A stretch of 64,000 nucleotides of DNA from the NCBI RefSeq assembly GCF_033955345.1, contig NZ_CP138332.1:372001-436000 (forward strand). Direction: 5' to 3'. The DNA comes from Sphingobacterium bambusae (GTDB lineage Bacteria; Bacteroidota; Bacteroidia; Sphingobacteriales; Sphingobacteriaceae). A model generated the notes under the pieces. The model did not search any database and had not been told where the DNA came from. It saw nothing but the letters and a program-made list of their open reading frames with translations. Position numbers and translations under genes: made by a program. This document shows, piece after piece, positions 18,460-28,127 of this stretch (its first letter is position 1; each line of letters starts with the position of its first letter).

Positions 18460-18707
18460 GTTCAAATTTGGCTTTGGACAGCAAAATTTCCGCAAGTGTA
18501 TTGACGATCAGTGGAACAATGGCAACAAACCCAAATTAAAGATACAGGACAGCCCAGTTGCCAAAACGATTAAAAGTAGCTGGGTATTTTTAGACGGAAT
18601 GTCCGCACATCGGAAGGGATTGTTCCCAAGCGTAATGAAATATAGGAAAGTTGGTAATAACGCCTGCTAAGTTATCGCAGGCTCAACCTAACGTCGCCAT
18701 TGTTTTC
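18460..18707. other. Spacer before the PUL, no convincing gene
   Basis: Short plus-strand frames exist here (for example 18458-18670), but they lack family resemblance and overlap the terminator. I treat the stretch as non-coding spacer between the monooxygenase unit and the PUL promoter. Confidence 0.45.
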
Positions 18708-18772
18708 TGTACAAAATCATACCATTTACGAACAAATGCAAACCCGCACGCCGCTTATTATGGTTATGTTTG
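18708..18772 (+). promoter_or_regulatory. PUL promoter 1 with candidate regulator-binding motif
   Basis: TGTACAAAA (18708-18716), 12 bases, CGAACAAA (18729-18736), 28 bases, then TATGTTTG (18765-18772), a match to the Bacteroidota -7 box TAnnTTTG. The same motif with the same 12-base gap and a 29-base distance to the -7 box occurs before susC. The half-sites G[TA]ACAAA are direct repeats 21 bases apart, about two helical turns. No clear -33 TTG is seen, as expected for an activator-dependent promoter. The likely activator is the hybrid two-component regulator of this PUL. Confidence 0.65.
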
Positions 18773-18798
18773 CCATAACAGCAAAACACCTATAAACC

Positions 18799-20028
18799 AT
18801 GAAAACAATTATAGAATACATGACCCTTGCTCTTATATTTTTTAACTTATTTTCCGTATCAGCGCAGCATGCCACGCCCGAGACCAATCCCTTGATGTCG
18901 GGATACCACACACCTAATATGTACAGTACCGGCACACAGATCGAACGCATAACACAAGCTATCCAAGATGCTCAAGGCAGTACTGGCCGAGTTATCATTC
19001 CCGCTTACGATGTAGTTTCGCGCTCCAAAACCTGGTTGATAGACCGAGCCATCTTGCTTCCTAGCAACATCGAATTGGTATTGGATAACTGCACGATCAA
19101 ACTCTCTGACCAATGCCGCGACAACTTTATTCGCTCTGCCAATGCAGGATTAGGCATCACAGATATTAAACCCCTCCACCACATCCGCATCCGCGGGATG
19201 GGAAACGCTGTGCTGGAAGGAGCTGACAACCCGCGCTCAACAGGTGACCACAACAAAACCCTATCTACTGATCCTAATGGCAACTATAAACTATCTTACG
19301 GTAGCGACGCAGGAAAAACAGGTGAAAATCAAAAAGGAGGCTGGAGAAATCACGGAATAATCCTTGCGCATGTAGATCATTTTCAGATCAGTGGTGTAAC
19401 ACTCAAAAACTACCATGCTCATGGTATCGTTTTAGAGCGAGCGCAACAAGGAAAGATCATGGATATTACCTTTGATGTTCGCCAAGCGGTCAACGTAAAC
19501 GGGCATGACAAACAGGTCCTCAACCAAGATGGTCTAGGCGTCCGATTCGGTTGCAAGAACATCATCATCGATAACTGCCGCGGTAAAAGTGGCGACGATT
19601 TTATCAATATCGGGCTAACAGACACACAGGTGTCTGCAGGACAGGAAAATGTTAATGTGGTCAGCGGGTCTATCTATCGGGGCAAGTCGGATGACATCGC
19701 AAACATATATCTTCAGAATTGGCAAGACTTCTACTCGCTATCTCACCGCGCGATCCGCATCATGCCCGTTGGAAAACTGCGAATCAGCAATATCTTTATT
19801 GATAACATGATCATCCCCCCGCGATCACGTCAAGGTCTTGTCGCTGAATATGCAGAAAATATCCAAGGGCTTTTTGTCCGCAATTTGGTGACGCACCATC
19901 CAATTATCAGCAAAGGTATCCGTTACGCGAGCTTCCGTAACATACTTTACCATGGACAGGGAAAAGCCATCGATGTGGTGCCCACGGACAGCGTACAGAT
20001 TGAGCACGTGTTGAACGTCCCCGAATAG
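18799..20028 (+). CDS. Exported right-handed beta-helix protein, GH28 polygalacturonase-like
   Basis: A 409-residue protein with a signal peptide (residues 1-23, ending SAQ) and a parallel beta-helix body. GH28-like features are NQDG near residue 242 and SGDD near residue 264, matching the catalytic Asp positions of polygalacturonases, plus a GxxxHGI element. GH28 enzymes hydrolyse galacturonic-acid linkages in pectin; some members act on other uronides. It has its own promoter with the PUL motif and lies directly upstream of susC. The exact substrate is not readable; the fold call is firm and the family call likely. Confidence 0.75.
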   Translation: MKTIIEYMTLALIFFNLFSVSAQHATPETNPLMSGYHTPNMYSTGTQIERITQAIQDAQGSTGRVIIPAYDVVSRSKTWLIDRAILLPSNIELVLDNCTIKLSDQCRDNFIRSANAGLGITDIKPLHHIRIRGMGNAVLEGADNPRSTGDHNKTLSTDPNGNYKLSYGSDAGKTGENQKGGWRNHGIILAHVDHFQISGVTLKNYHAHGIVLERAQQGKIMDITFDVRQAVNVNGHDKQVLNQDGLGVRFGCKNIIIDNCRGKSGDDFINIGLTDTQVSAGQENVNVVSGSIYRGKSDDIANIYLQNWQDFYSLSHRAIRIMPVGKLRISNIFIDNMIIPPRSRQGLVAEYAENIQGLFVRNLVTHHPIISKGIRYASFRNILYHGQGKAIDVVPTDSVQIEHVLNVPE

Positions 20029-20099
20029 ATTTCATTTTAGCCAAGAGGATTCGTGAGTTTCGTACAAAACAGCCAAGTAGCCTTAAAAAAGGGGGTTAA

Positions 20100-20165
20100 T
20101 GTACAAAAATGAACCTTTTCCGAACAAACCAATACCCTCGACACCTAGGTCTTCAACTAATTTTG
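20100..20165 (+). promoter_or_regulatory. PUL promoter 2 (susC) with the shared motif
   Basis: TGTACAAAA (20100-20108), 12 bases, CGAACAAA (20121-20128), 29 bases, then TAATTTTG (20158-20165). The architecture matches promoter 1. The transcription start would fall near 20172, giving a leader of about 200 bases before susC. A further half-site-like CGTACAAAA lies at 20061. Confidence 0.65.
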
Positions 20166-20170
20166 TCCTA

Positions 20171-20197
20171 TGCCAAGGCCGCAGTAAGGTCTTGGCA
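20171..20197 (+). other. Hairpin at the start of the susC leader
   Basis: TGCCAAGGCC pairs with GGTCTTGGCA (nine of ten positions, loop GCAGTAA). There is no T-run, so it is probably not a terminator. If the promoter call is right it forms the 5' end of the susC mRNA, where it could stabilise the message. The remaining leader to 20379 shows no gene. Confidence 0.5.
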
Positions 20198-20379
20198 CAC
20201 CAAATATAAAGCTATAAAATGCTCGACCGCTTGAACAGTAGATCGAGTTATGTAACAATAAACCTTAGTGCCTATTGAAACAAACATGATCTAGGAAGAC
20301 GAACCTGCACCCTTGGGCGCTAAGCGATAATGAAGGCTGAAGATCTGCTTCTTAGAATACGTTAACCAAAAATAAATCT

Positions 20380-23300
20380 ATGATAACAAAAATTCACAAA
20401 CAGCTGATGGGCTATGTCTGGATCGTTGTGTTGCTAACTATCTCCACGACCGGTAGTTACGCACAACAAACACCGATCAAAATCTTTGGAAAGATCACCA
20501 ATCAAAACGGAGAAACGCTGTCGGGCGTAACAGTAAGGGTAAGGAACAGCGAGGTACAGGTCATCTCGGATCCGGAAGGGAACTACAATATAGAAAGCCC
20601 CGTGGGGTCGACCCTAGTGTTTTCCTTTGTAGGCTATGATACGCAGGAGGCTCTCGCCCGTGCTGCGGGCACGATGGATATTAAACTGTCTGGCGAGGGA
20701 ATGCTCGATGAGGTCGTGGTGGTAGGCTATGGTACTGCCCGCAAAAAAGATCTCACTGGAGGACTTACCGTTGTAGGCAAGGAGCAGCTGGAGATGGTAT
20801 CAAGTCCCAATTTAATGGACAGGTTGGTAGGTCAAGTTGCCGGCCTAAATATTACAACATCAAATGCTGCTCCTGGGCAAAGTCAGTCTTTGCTGATCCG
20901 CGGAGAAAATTCGCTTTCGGCCAACAATAGCCCTTTAATCATTCTCGACGGAATCCCCTACAGCGGCTCGCTGGTAGACCTCGATCCCAACAGTATTGAA
21001 AACCTGACGGTGCTTAAAGACGCCTCTGCCGTAGCGATCTACGGATCTAGGGGATCCAACGGCGTTATCCTTATTCAGACCAAACGCGGATTTGAAGGCA
21101 AACCACAGGTAGCTTACAAAGGATTGTTTGGCGTAGCAGAGCCCATGCAATACATCCAAGTAATGGGGCCTGAGGAATACATCCGCTTACAGCAGGATAT
21201 CGGACGGCTACGCGAAGGACTCAGCGGCGAGCTGTTAGATCCCATCGCAGGTAACATTATAAGCCAAAGCGAACGTCAGAACTATGCAGATGGCATCACG
21301 CACAATTGGCAGGACTACATATTCCGCAGAGGGTTGACCATGGACCAGCAACTAAGTTTCTCTGGCGGAACGAGTGCCACCAAATATATGGCCGCAGCAT
21401 CCTATCTCAATCAAGAAGGCGTGGTCTACAATTCCAAATTATCTAGAATAAATATCTCCTCAAATGTCGACCAAACGTTCAACGATTGGCTGACCACTGG
21501 GATAGGTACCCAGTTTGTACAGCGGGGTGATGGCGGTGTAACGCCGAATATAGAACATGCCATAAAGCAGAGCCCTTATGGACGTTACAAAGACGATCTG
21601 GGCAACTACGTTCCCGAACCGATGGAATACTCGCTGATCACCAACCCTATGTTAAATGTAAACGCGGATCAAGAACGCATAAACCGCAACTTTTTTATAA
21701 ACGGTTATGCAAACATCAAACTTCCGCTGGAAGGACTATCGTTTCGTTCCAACCTAGGATACAACTATCGCAGCAATTTCACGGGAACCTACTATGGCCG
21801 CGACACGTTCATCGGGCGCGAACAGGGTAGCCAAGTGGGGGGCAGTGCGAGCATCAGCAATGCCCACAGCACTGACTACACCTGGGAAAATGTGTTGCGC
21901 TACGAGCGCGAAATTGGAGATCACCGCCTTGATGCCACAGGTCTATTCAGTCTGCAAAAGACAAAAAATGTCTCCTCAGGGCAGAGCGGACAGGGCTTTG
22001 TCACCGACAATACAAGTTATTACATGATGGGAACAGCCGAACGCAATCAGGCCATATCTTCTGGACTGTCTGAAACGGCCATGCTGTCTTACATGATGCG
22101 GCTGAACTACAGCTACAAAGGAAAGTATCTCGCTACTCTCACAGGTCGTAAAGATGGAGCATCGGTGTTCGGAGTGAACAACAAATATGCATTTTTCCCG
22201 GTTGCAGCTCTCTCGTGGAACGTTGCTGAGGAAGGTTTTATCAAGGACAATGTCGACTGGATGAACATGCTGAAGCTGCGTGTTTCCTACGGTGCAAACG
22301 GCAACCAAGCGATAAGCCCTTATCAAACCCTCGACCGTCTGTATTCCAGTGTCAAATATATCTGGGGCGATGCCGGACTACCGATAAACACAGTTTATCT
22401 GGCTGGAGACGGCGTTGGCAACCCCAATCTAAAATGGGAAACTACCTATACAAGTAACTTCGGTCTTGACTTCCAATTTTTCAACAACCGATTGGGCGGA
22501 ACGGTAAATGTTTACCGATCAAGGACCAAGGACTTGCTAATGATCCGCACGGTGCCCATCATGAATGGCTTCAGCAGGATTTGGGATAATATAGGTCAAA
22601 CGCAGAATCAGGGTATCGAGATCGAGCTGAATGCAGCAAACGTGCGAAAAGACAACTTTCAGTGGCACACTAATTTCAATTTCTCGCTGAACCGTGATAA
22701 GATCATCGAATTGCGGGGTGACCAAAAAGACGACATCACCAACCAATGGTTTATCGGAAAGCCCCTGCGTGTATTCTATGACTACAACATGGTGGGGATA
22801 TGGCAGCAGGATGACGCCTACTTCACCACCGATGCCAACGGAACTGAACGCGAGATACAAACCGGAGCTACACCGGGATCGGCCAAACTGGAAGATATTG
22901 ATGGCAACGGATTCATCAACGCCGATGACCGAAAGATCATAGGTTCGAAGATGCCCAGCTTCACGGCTTCTATCGGTAACCGGATTGCCTTTCATGACTT
23001 ATATTTCTCGTGCCTGGTCAATGGTGTCTTTGGTATGTGGCGCGAGGACAACTTGGCAAATATGGGCTCTTGGACTTACGGTATCACCAACTACGTGCAC
23101 AATGCAGATTACTGGACACCGGAAAACACCGCTGCGGAAATTGTATCACCTGGGTATATCAACACCTTTGGACACGGATATTACAAAAAAGTAAACTACG
23201 TCCAGATCAAGAATATAACGCTGGGATATAGAATGGGACAAAGTGTAGCACAAAAGGTAGGACTGCGAGCCATCGATGTCAACCTTAGCGTTAACAATGC

Positions 23301-23406
23301 ACACACATTTTCAAACACCCGACAAGTACTCAACTATGACAATGGGTGGATGGCCTCCTACCCAACCGCTCGCTCTTATATGCTGGGATTAAACTTGACT
23401 TTCTAA
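20380..23406 (+). CDS. susC: SusC-type TonB-dependent outer-membrane transporter
   Basis: A 1008-residue outer-membrane porin that imports oligosaccharides with TonB energy. It has a signal peptide (to about residue 28), a carboxypeptidase-regulatory-like domain (about 32-110: KIFGKITNQNGETLSGVTVRV), the plug domain (VVVVGYGTARKKDLTGG near 113; LIRGENSLSANNSPLIILDGIPY, 20896-20964; DASAVAIYGSRGSNGVILIQTK) and a long beta-barrel ending in an aromatic residue (LGLNLTF). The typical SusD partner follows after 19 bases. It is the first gene of the main PUL transcript. Confidence 0.97.
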   Translation: MITKIHKQLMGYVWIVVLLTISTTGSYAQQTPIKIFGKITNQNGETLSGVTVRVRNSEVQVISDPEGNYNIESPVGSTLVFSFVGYDTQEALARAAGTMDIKLSGEGMLDEVVVVGYGTARKKDLTGGLTVVGKEQLEMVSSPNLMDRLVGQVAGLNITTSNAAPGQSQSLLIRGENSLSANNSPLIILDGIPYSGSLVDLDPNSIENLTVLKDASAVAIYGSRGSNGVILIQTKRGFEGKPQVAYKGLFGVAEPMQYIQVMGPEEYIRLQQDIGRLREGLSGELLDPIAGNIISQSERQNYADGITHNWQDYIFRRGLTMDQQLSFSGGTSATKYMAAASYLNQEGVVYNSKLSRINISSNVDQTFNDWLTTGIGTQFVQRGDGGVTPNIEHAIKQSPYGRYKDDLGNYVPEPMEYSLITNPMLNVNADQERINRNFFINGYANIKLPLEGLSFRSNLGYNYRSNFTGTYYGRDTFIGREQGSQVGGSASISNAHSTDYTWENVLRYEREIGDHRLDATGLFSLQKTKNVSSGQSGQGFVTDNTSYYMMGTAERNQAISSGLSETAMLSYMMRLNYSYKGKYLATLTGRKDGASVFGVNNKYAFFPVAALSWNVAEEGFIKDNVDWMNMLKLRVSYGANGNQAISPYQTLDRLYSSVKYIWGDAGLPINTVYLAGDGVGNPNLKWETTYTSNFGLDFQFFNNRLGGTVNVYRSRTKDLLMIRTVPIMNGFSRIWDNIGQTQNQGIEIELNAANVRKDNFQWHTNFNFSLNRDKIIELRGDQKDDITNQWFIGKPLRVFYDYNMVGIWQQDDAYFTTDANGTEREIQTGATPGSAKLEDIDGNGFINADDRKIIGSKMPSFTASIGNRIAFHDLYFSCLVNGVFGMWREDNLANMGSWTYGITNYVHNADYWTPENTAAEIVSPGYINTFGHGYYKKVNYVQIKNITLGYRMGQSVAQKVGLRAIDVNLSVNNAHTFSNTRQVLNYDNGWMASYPTARSYMLGLNLTF

Positions 23407-23425
23407 TTAAAAAAATACGGACAAC

Positions 23426-25069
23426 ATGAAACGCAAATATAGTATCATTTACACTCTTCTACTGGCGCTAGCTCTAGGAGCTTGTGGCTGCAAAGATTTC
23501 TTAGAAGAAGACCTCAAATCACAGCTTGCTCCCACCAACACCTTCACCAGCACCTACGGATTTGAGGTGGGCTCAGCAGGGCTTTACGCGCTCACCCGTT
23601 CTGAATACAATACCTTTGGTGAAGGCGGTGCGTTCCTGCACAACAACGCAACACCGTACGAGGCGCTTCAAGCAGCAACTGACATTGTCGATGTGATCAA
23701 CAGCGATGCCTCCCTGACCGCATTCGCTAACCTTACCTTGACTGCCCAAGAGCGTTTTGTTCTTTCTTATTGGAACTGGTCGTACAGCGTCATCTCTTCG
23801 GCCAATGAGATCTTAATGTATGCCGACATCAATACCAATTGGGATAATGCTGCAGACAAGGAACGCTTTCAGGCCGAAGCTCGGTTCTTCCGAGCCTATG
23901 CCTATCGCACCCTGCTTTACCTGTATGGTGATGTACCTTATGTGGAGACCATACAATATGATTTCCAGTTGGACTTCACCCGAACGCCGCGAGCCGAGGT
24001 CTTGCAGCGCGTAGTGGACGATCTGACCTTCGCTGCCCAGCACCTACCTGGGGATCCCGACCAACTGCAAGATGGCAAGCTAACAAAATGGGCAGCGTAC
24101 CATCTGTTAAGTGAGATGTATTTGGCCCAGAAGGAGTATGCCTCGGCAGAACAGGCAGCCCTACAGGTTATCAATAGTGGGTATTTCCAGTTGATGAATG
24201 CCCGTTTTGGGAAAGGCGCTGACAAGCCAGGTGACGTGTTCAGCGATCTTTTTATCGAAAACAATCAAAATCGCAAAGGAGGAAATAAAGAAAGTATTTG
24301 GGTTTTGCAGTTTGAATTTAACACCATTGGTGGTGGCACTAATTCCGACGACTGGACACGCCGCGCATGGAGTCCCAAGTACCAAGATATTTCGGGTTTT
24401 GTATTGGCCGACACACTTGGCGGAAGGGGACTGGCACAGATTATCCCGATGAAATGGTGGATCGGTACCAGCCGCACCAATGCCAGCGGTAATGCACCGG
24501 GCATCTTCGAAGCAACGGACATCCGCAATTCCAATTATAATATTAAGCGTGATTGGTATTACAACAATAGTAACAACGCTGCGCTCTATGGAAAAAAAGC
24601 CGTCATCACCGAGCAGACTTGGTTTTCGACAAAATCTCTCTTTCCTGCACTCACCAAGTTTTTCTACGGGCGAGCGGAAAACCTAGGCTTGACTGGCAGC
24701 TACAAGGACCGTATGAAATTCCGTTTGTCAGAGACCTACCTCCTACTCGCCGAAGCGTACATCGGGCAGAACAACCCATCAAAAGCGGCAGAGGCGATCA
24801 ATATAGTGCGAGCAAGAGCAGGTGCGAGCCCAGCAACAGCAGGCCAAGTTACCTTAGACTACCTCTTGGACGAGCGCATCCGAGAACTTGTGGGAGAAGA
24901 AAGCCGCCGGTTCACGCTAGTGCGCACCGGCAAATTTCTTGAACGTGTTAAAGCATATAATGGCCTCGTGGGCAACAAAGTACAGGAGTACCATGCACTA
25001 TGGCCCATACCTCAGGCGATTATCGATGCAAACAGAGACGCTGTTTTTACACAGAATCCCGGTTACTAA
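23426..25069 (+). CDS. susD: SusD/RagB-type glycan-binding lipoprotein
   Basis: A 547-residue surface lipoprotein that caps the SusC transporter and captures glycan. The signal peptide ends in a lipobox near LALGACGCKDFLEEDL. Helical TPR-like segments (RFFRAYAYRTLLYLYGDVPYVE, 23882-23950) and the C-terminal RagB domain with RLSETYLLLAEAYI and the ending LWPIPQAIIDANRD are family hallmarks. It is paired with the SusC upstream. Confidence 0.97.
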   Translation: MKRKYSIIYTLLLALALGACGCKDFLEEDLKSQLAPTNTFTSTYGFEVGSAGLYALTRSEYNTFGEGGAFLHNNATPYEALQAATDIVDVINSDASLTAFANLTLTAQERFVLSYWNWSYSVISSANEILMYADINTNWDNAADKERFQAEARFFRAYAYRTLLYLYGDVPYVETIQYDFQLDFTRTPRAEVLQRVVDDLTFAAQHLPGDPDQLQDGKLTKWAAYHLLSEMYLAQKEYASAEQAALQVINSGYFQLMNARFGKGADKPGDVFSDLFIENNQNRKGGNKESIWVLQFEFNTIGGGTNSDDWTRRAWSPKYQDISGFVLADTLGGRGLAQIIPMKWWIGTSRTNASGNAPGIFEATDIRNSNYNIKRDWYYNNSNNAALYGKKAVITEQTWFSTKSLFPALTKFFYGRAENLGLTGSYKDRMKFRLSETYLLLAEAYIGQNNPSKAAEAINIVRARAGASPATAGQVTLDYLLDERIRELVGEESRRFTLVRTGKFLERVKAYNGLVGNKVQEYHALWPIPQAIIDANRDAVFTQNPGY

Positions 25070-25161
25070 AGGTCTATGTGCAGCAAAGGGTTATGCAGGA
25101 AAATAGCGCCATGTGGACACGCTTATAAAACTATAGAAATACACTATCCTATCTAGAAACA

Positions 25162-26388
25162 ATGATTGGGGAAAACACTTTAAAACATCTAGCGCCGCTG
25201 ATCTTGTGCACATTGTGGCTACAGGGATGCACCTACGAAATCGAAGACATCGACAAGGTAGAGGAGCGCATGGAGCTAGAGAGCAACAACAAGGAGATCA
25301 CACTCCGTGCAGACCAGTTGACGGCGGACATCTTAACCTTCAATTGGCTTGCCGCACGCACTGTCGAGGGAGAAAATATGGTATCATACCGCACAAAACT
25401 GGATGTAGAGGGCAACAATTTTGGTTCGGCTACTGCCATTATGAGCCACGAAGACGAGGGAGTTCTGACAAAAAGCTTCACCTCAGAGCAGTTACAAAAC
25501 TGGGCTAACGAAAAATGGGGGCTACCTGTCAACAAACCATTCAACCTACAATTTAGGGTGATTGCTCAATATGAGGGCAGTTCGGCATTTCACGCGCCCG
25601 AGGTACGAACAATAACCGTCCGAGTGCAGCCCATCCGCACGGTTGCCTTTGATGCCGATGACGTCTTTATTAGTGGATCGGCCATCGGAAACAGCTTACC
25701 GCACATAGCTATGAGCAAAACGCTGGAAAATGAAAATCAATATGCACTACTGCTGGACTTACAAGCAGGCGACATGCAACTTCCAGTATCCTTTAAGGGA
25801 GAAACCAATTACATATGCCCAAGCAACAGCGATGGAACATTGCAAGATGGCCAGGCGGTATCCGTAAACATGCGCGAACAACCCATTGCTTGGAAAATTC
25901 CCAAGGCCGGTCAATACCGGGTAGTGGTCAATATGCAACAAGCTACCCTCGCGATCTACTCGCCGGACCAGGCGCTGACGCCCAAACAGGTCACCTGGAA
26001 CGGCGATGCTGGAGCTAGCATTTCAACCAAAGTGGTCGATCTCTGGATGCATGGGGCCATCAATGGTTGGGGCTCTCCCATCAAAATGGAATGTAGCGTA
26101 AGCCTTGCCGATCCGCAAGTGCTGCTGTACACAGGAGGTAGAACGGGCAAAACAAAGTTTATCGTATACGGCGAAAACGATAACAACAAAAACCTCGCCT
26201 ATGCCTTTAGCTGCCCACTTAGTTCTAGTGGGACAAAGCAGGAACTTTCCCTGACGCTGGGCAAAACGGCCGACCTTTCAGGCGACATATCCAGTGCGCA
26301 GCGCGACTCCTATTATACCATCCCCACGGGAACAAACTTTTTGGTACTAGACCTGCGAAACATGACGATACGCGCTGAAAAGAAATAG
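25162..26388 (+). CDS. SusE/SusF-like surface glycan-binding lipoprotein
   Basis: A 408-residue protein whose signal peptide ends in the lipobox LWLQGC (about residue 22). An N-terminal SusE-like beta domain follows (VEERMELESNNKEITLRADQL, 25255-25317), and two later modules resemble the starch-binding-like domains of SusE/SusF (YALLLDLQAGDMQLPVSFKGE; KTKFIVYGENDN). It probably sits on the cell surface beside SusCD and binds the target glycan. The ligand is unknown. The 92-base gap after susD shows no clear terminator. Confidence 0.75.
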   Translation: MIGENTLKHLAPLILCTLWLQGCTYEIEDIDKVEERMELESNNKEITLRADQLTADILTFNWLAARTVEGENMVSYRTKLDVEGNNFGSATAIMSHEDEGVLTKSFTSEQLQNWANEKWGLPVNKPFNLQFRVIAQYEGSSAFHAPEVRTITVRVQPIRTVAFDADDVFISGSAIGNSLPHIAMSKTLENENQYALLLDLQAGDMQLPVSFKGETNYICPSNSDGTLQDGQAVSVNMREQPIAWKIPKAGQYRVVVNMQQATLAIYSPDQALTPKQVTWNGDAGASISTKVVDLWMHGAINGWGSPIKMECSVSLADPQVLLYTGGRTGKTKFIVYGENDNNKNLAYAFSCPLSSSGTKQELSLTLGKTADLSGDISSAQRDSYYTIPTGTNFLVLDLRNMTIRAEKK

Positions 26389-26429
26389 CAACAGAAGATA
26401 AACTAATAGAAAAATTAATACACATAGCT

Positions 26430-28001
26430 ATGAAAAAGACAAACTGTGAGATGGTCCTAAAGATGGCATTCGTGCTAATAGCCTTCCTAACTTCATTCTC
26501 CTGTTCCTCGAGCAGCCTCGAGGAGAAGGCCTTGGCAAGCCAAGAAGGAAAGACGTTGGTATCCCCAAAATATAACCGAAATACTCCGCTGCGCAATCCG
26601 CTTTCAGGATGGGTAATGTATGCCGGCCGCACTGCGATGCCCTCTTTTTGGGACCAAGAATATTACGTGCCCGACTTGGGAAAGAAAGTAAAGGCCATAG
26701 ATTATGCTGCTGCGGGGTATATACGCACAAGCTGGTCATCGCTGAACCCCTCTGACGGAGTCTACGCCTGGCGTGACCCTAGTTCACAGATCGGTCAATT
26801 GATCCAGGGTGCCTTAGATAGAGGTCTGCCCATTGCATTGCGCATTGTCATTGACGGACGGGATCAAGGCCTGAACACGCCTCAATTTGTATTTGATGCC
26901 GGCGCTCAGTACTACTTAGAAAACAGCAACTTCCCAACACGCAGAACGCCCTACCCTCAGGATCCGGTTTTTAGACAATACTATACCAAATTTATCGAAG
27001 CATTGGCCGAGGACTTCAATGATCCCGACAAGACATCCTTTATCGATGCCTACGGCTTTGGTAAATGGGGCGAGGCACACAACGTCATCTATGAAGACCC
27101 TAACACATCGACGGGCGCCAATACAGAGGTTTTGAAAGAAGAGGTTCTAGATTGGGTAACTGATCTTTATACACGTACATTCACACAGGTACCCCTGGTT
27201 ATCAACTACCATCGTTTGATAGGCCATCCTGCAAGCTGGGGAAATGCCAATCCGAACAGCGACCGTCTACTGGTAAAAGCCATAAATAAGGGATACAGCC
27301 TCCGACAAGATGCATTTGGCATGACCGAATATTACCAAGGCTGGGAAAAGCAATTTGCCAAGACATGGAACTACAAACGTCCCATCCTAATGGAAGGGGG
27401 ATGGATAACTTCGGGTACGCACCGATACTGGATCGACCCCAGTGGCAATTATAGAGAGGGGCACCCCGAAGATGTTCGACAAGGGGAATTTGATGCCGCC
27501 AAAGAGGCTCATGTCAACATGATGGACTTCCGCGCAGGCGACACGGACTCTTGGTTCGAGAAAACATTCAACCTAGTACAGAGCTTTATCTCCGAAGGGG
27601 GTTATCGCCTCTACCCCGACCAAATATATCTGCCCGCTACTTTGGAAAAAGGTCAGCAGACCACCATATCACATCGCTGGCGCAATATGGGCTGGGGCTA
27701 TTTTCCGAACAACATTCCCCAATGGAACTATAAATATAAAGTCGCCTTTGCGCTGCTCAATGAGCAAGGCCAGCCGCAGCAAGTATTCATTGATGAGGAA
27801 GCTGAACCTTCGAATTGGCTAAAAGACCAGGCCTCCGTACATGAGTTGAATGCTACGGTCGATCTTCCGGCAGGCACATACTCTTGGGCAGTAGCGATCA
27901 TCGACAGCAGCAAAGAAAATCAGCCCGGCATTGAGCTCGCTGTCAATGGGGAAGTCACCGACAGCGGATGGCTCAAGTTGCTGGAGCTGACAATAAACTG
28001 A
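26430..28001 (+). CDS. DUF4832-containing lipoprotein, putative glycosidase-like barrel
   Basis: A 523-residue protein with a lipoprotein signal (SFSCSSSS near residue 25). The N-terminal half looks like a TIM barrel of the GH42/GH-A kind (RTSWSSLNPSDGVYAW; FGKWGEAHN near residue 212, where the glutamate could be an acid/base; ILMEGGWITSG near 320, a possible second acidic residue). The C-terminal part is the DUF4832 beta-sandwich (ISHRWRNMGWGYF; GTYSWAVAIID). Proteins of this type occur in PULs but their activity is not established to my knowledge. It could be an uncharacterised glycosidase of this locus. Confidence 0.7.
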   Translation: MKKTNCEMVLKMAFVLIAFLTSFSCSSSSLEEKALASQEGKTLVSPKYNRNTPLRNPLSGWVMYAGRTAMPSFWDQEYYVPDLGKKVKAIDYAAAGYIRTSWSSLNPSDGVYAWRDPSSQIGQLIQGALDRGLPIALRIVIDGRDQGLNTPQFVFDAGAQYYLENSNFPTRRTPYPQDPVFRQYYTKFIEALAEDFNDPDKTSFIDAYGFGKWGEAHNVIYEDPNTSTGANTEVLKEEVLDWVTDLYTRTFTQVPLVINYHRLIGHPASWGNANPNSDRLLVKAINKGYSLRQDAFGMTEYYQGWEKQFAKTWNYKRPILMEGGWITSGTHRYWIDPSGNYREGHPEDVRQGEFDAAKEAHVNMMDFRAGDTDSWFEKTFNLVQSFISEGGYRLYPDQIYLPATLEKGQQTTISHRWRNMGWGYFPNNIPQWNYKYKVAFALLNEQGQPQQVFIDEEAEPSNWLKDQASVHELNATVDLPAGTYSWAVAIIDSSKENQPGIELAVNGEVTDSGWLKLLELTIN

Positions 28002-28046
28002 TTGCTGATGGTTTAGTAGGCTCACTTATCCGAAATTACCTCACAC

Positions 28047-28084
28047 ATCTCCCGATCAGCATGTAAAGTTGCCGATCGGGAGAT
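28047..28084 (+). other. Intra-operon hairpin between the DUF4832 and GH2 genes
   Basis: ATCTCCCGATC (28047-28057) pairs perfectly with GATCGGGAGAT (28074-28084) around a 16-base loop. No T-run follows. It may protect upstream mRNA, attenuate downstream expression or mark RNA processing. Confidence 0.6.
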
Positions 28085-28127
28085 CAAATTACCCAATCAG
28101 CGAAAAGCACATTAAAAAGCTATTTTT

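Noticed and set aside
18458..18845. Two plus-strand frames before the GH28-like gene
   Set aside because: They overlap a strong terminator and the PUL promoter, and their products resemble nothing.
20061..20069. CGTACAAAA as a third regulator site before susC
   Set aside because: No second half-site at the 21-base distance, so it was not called as a full site.
22537..22995. 152-residue minus-strand frame inside susC
   Set aside because: It is antisense to a firmly identified SusC coding region and shows no family features.
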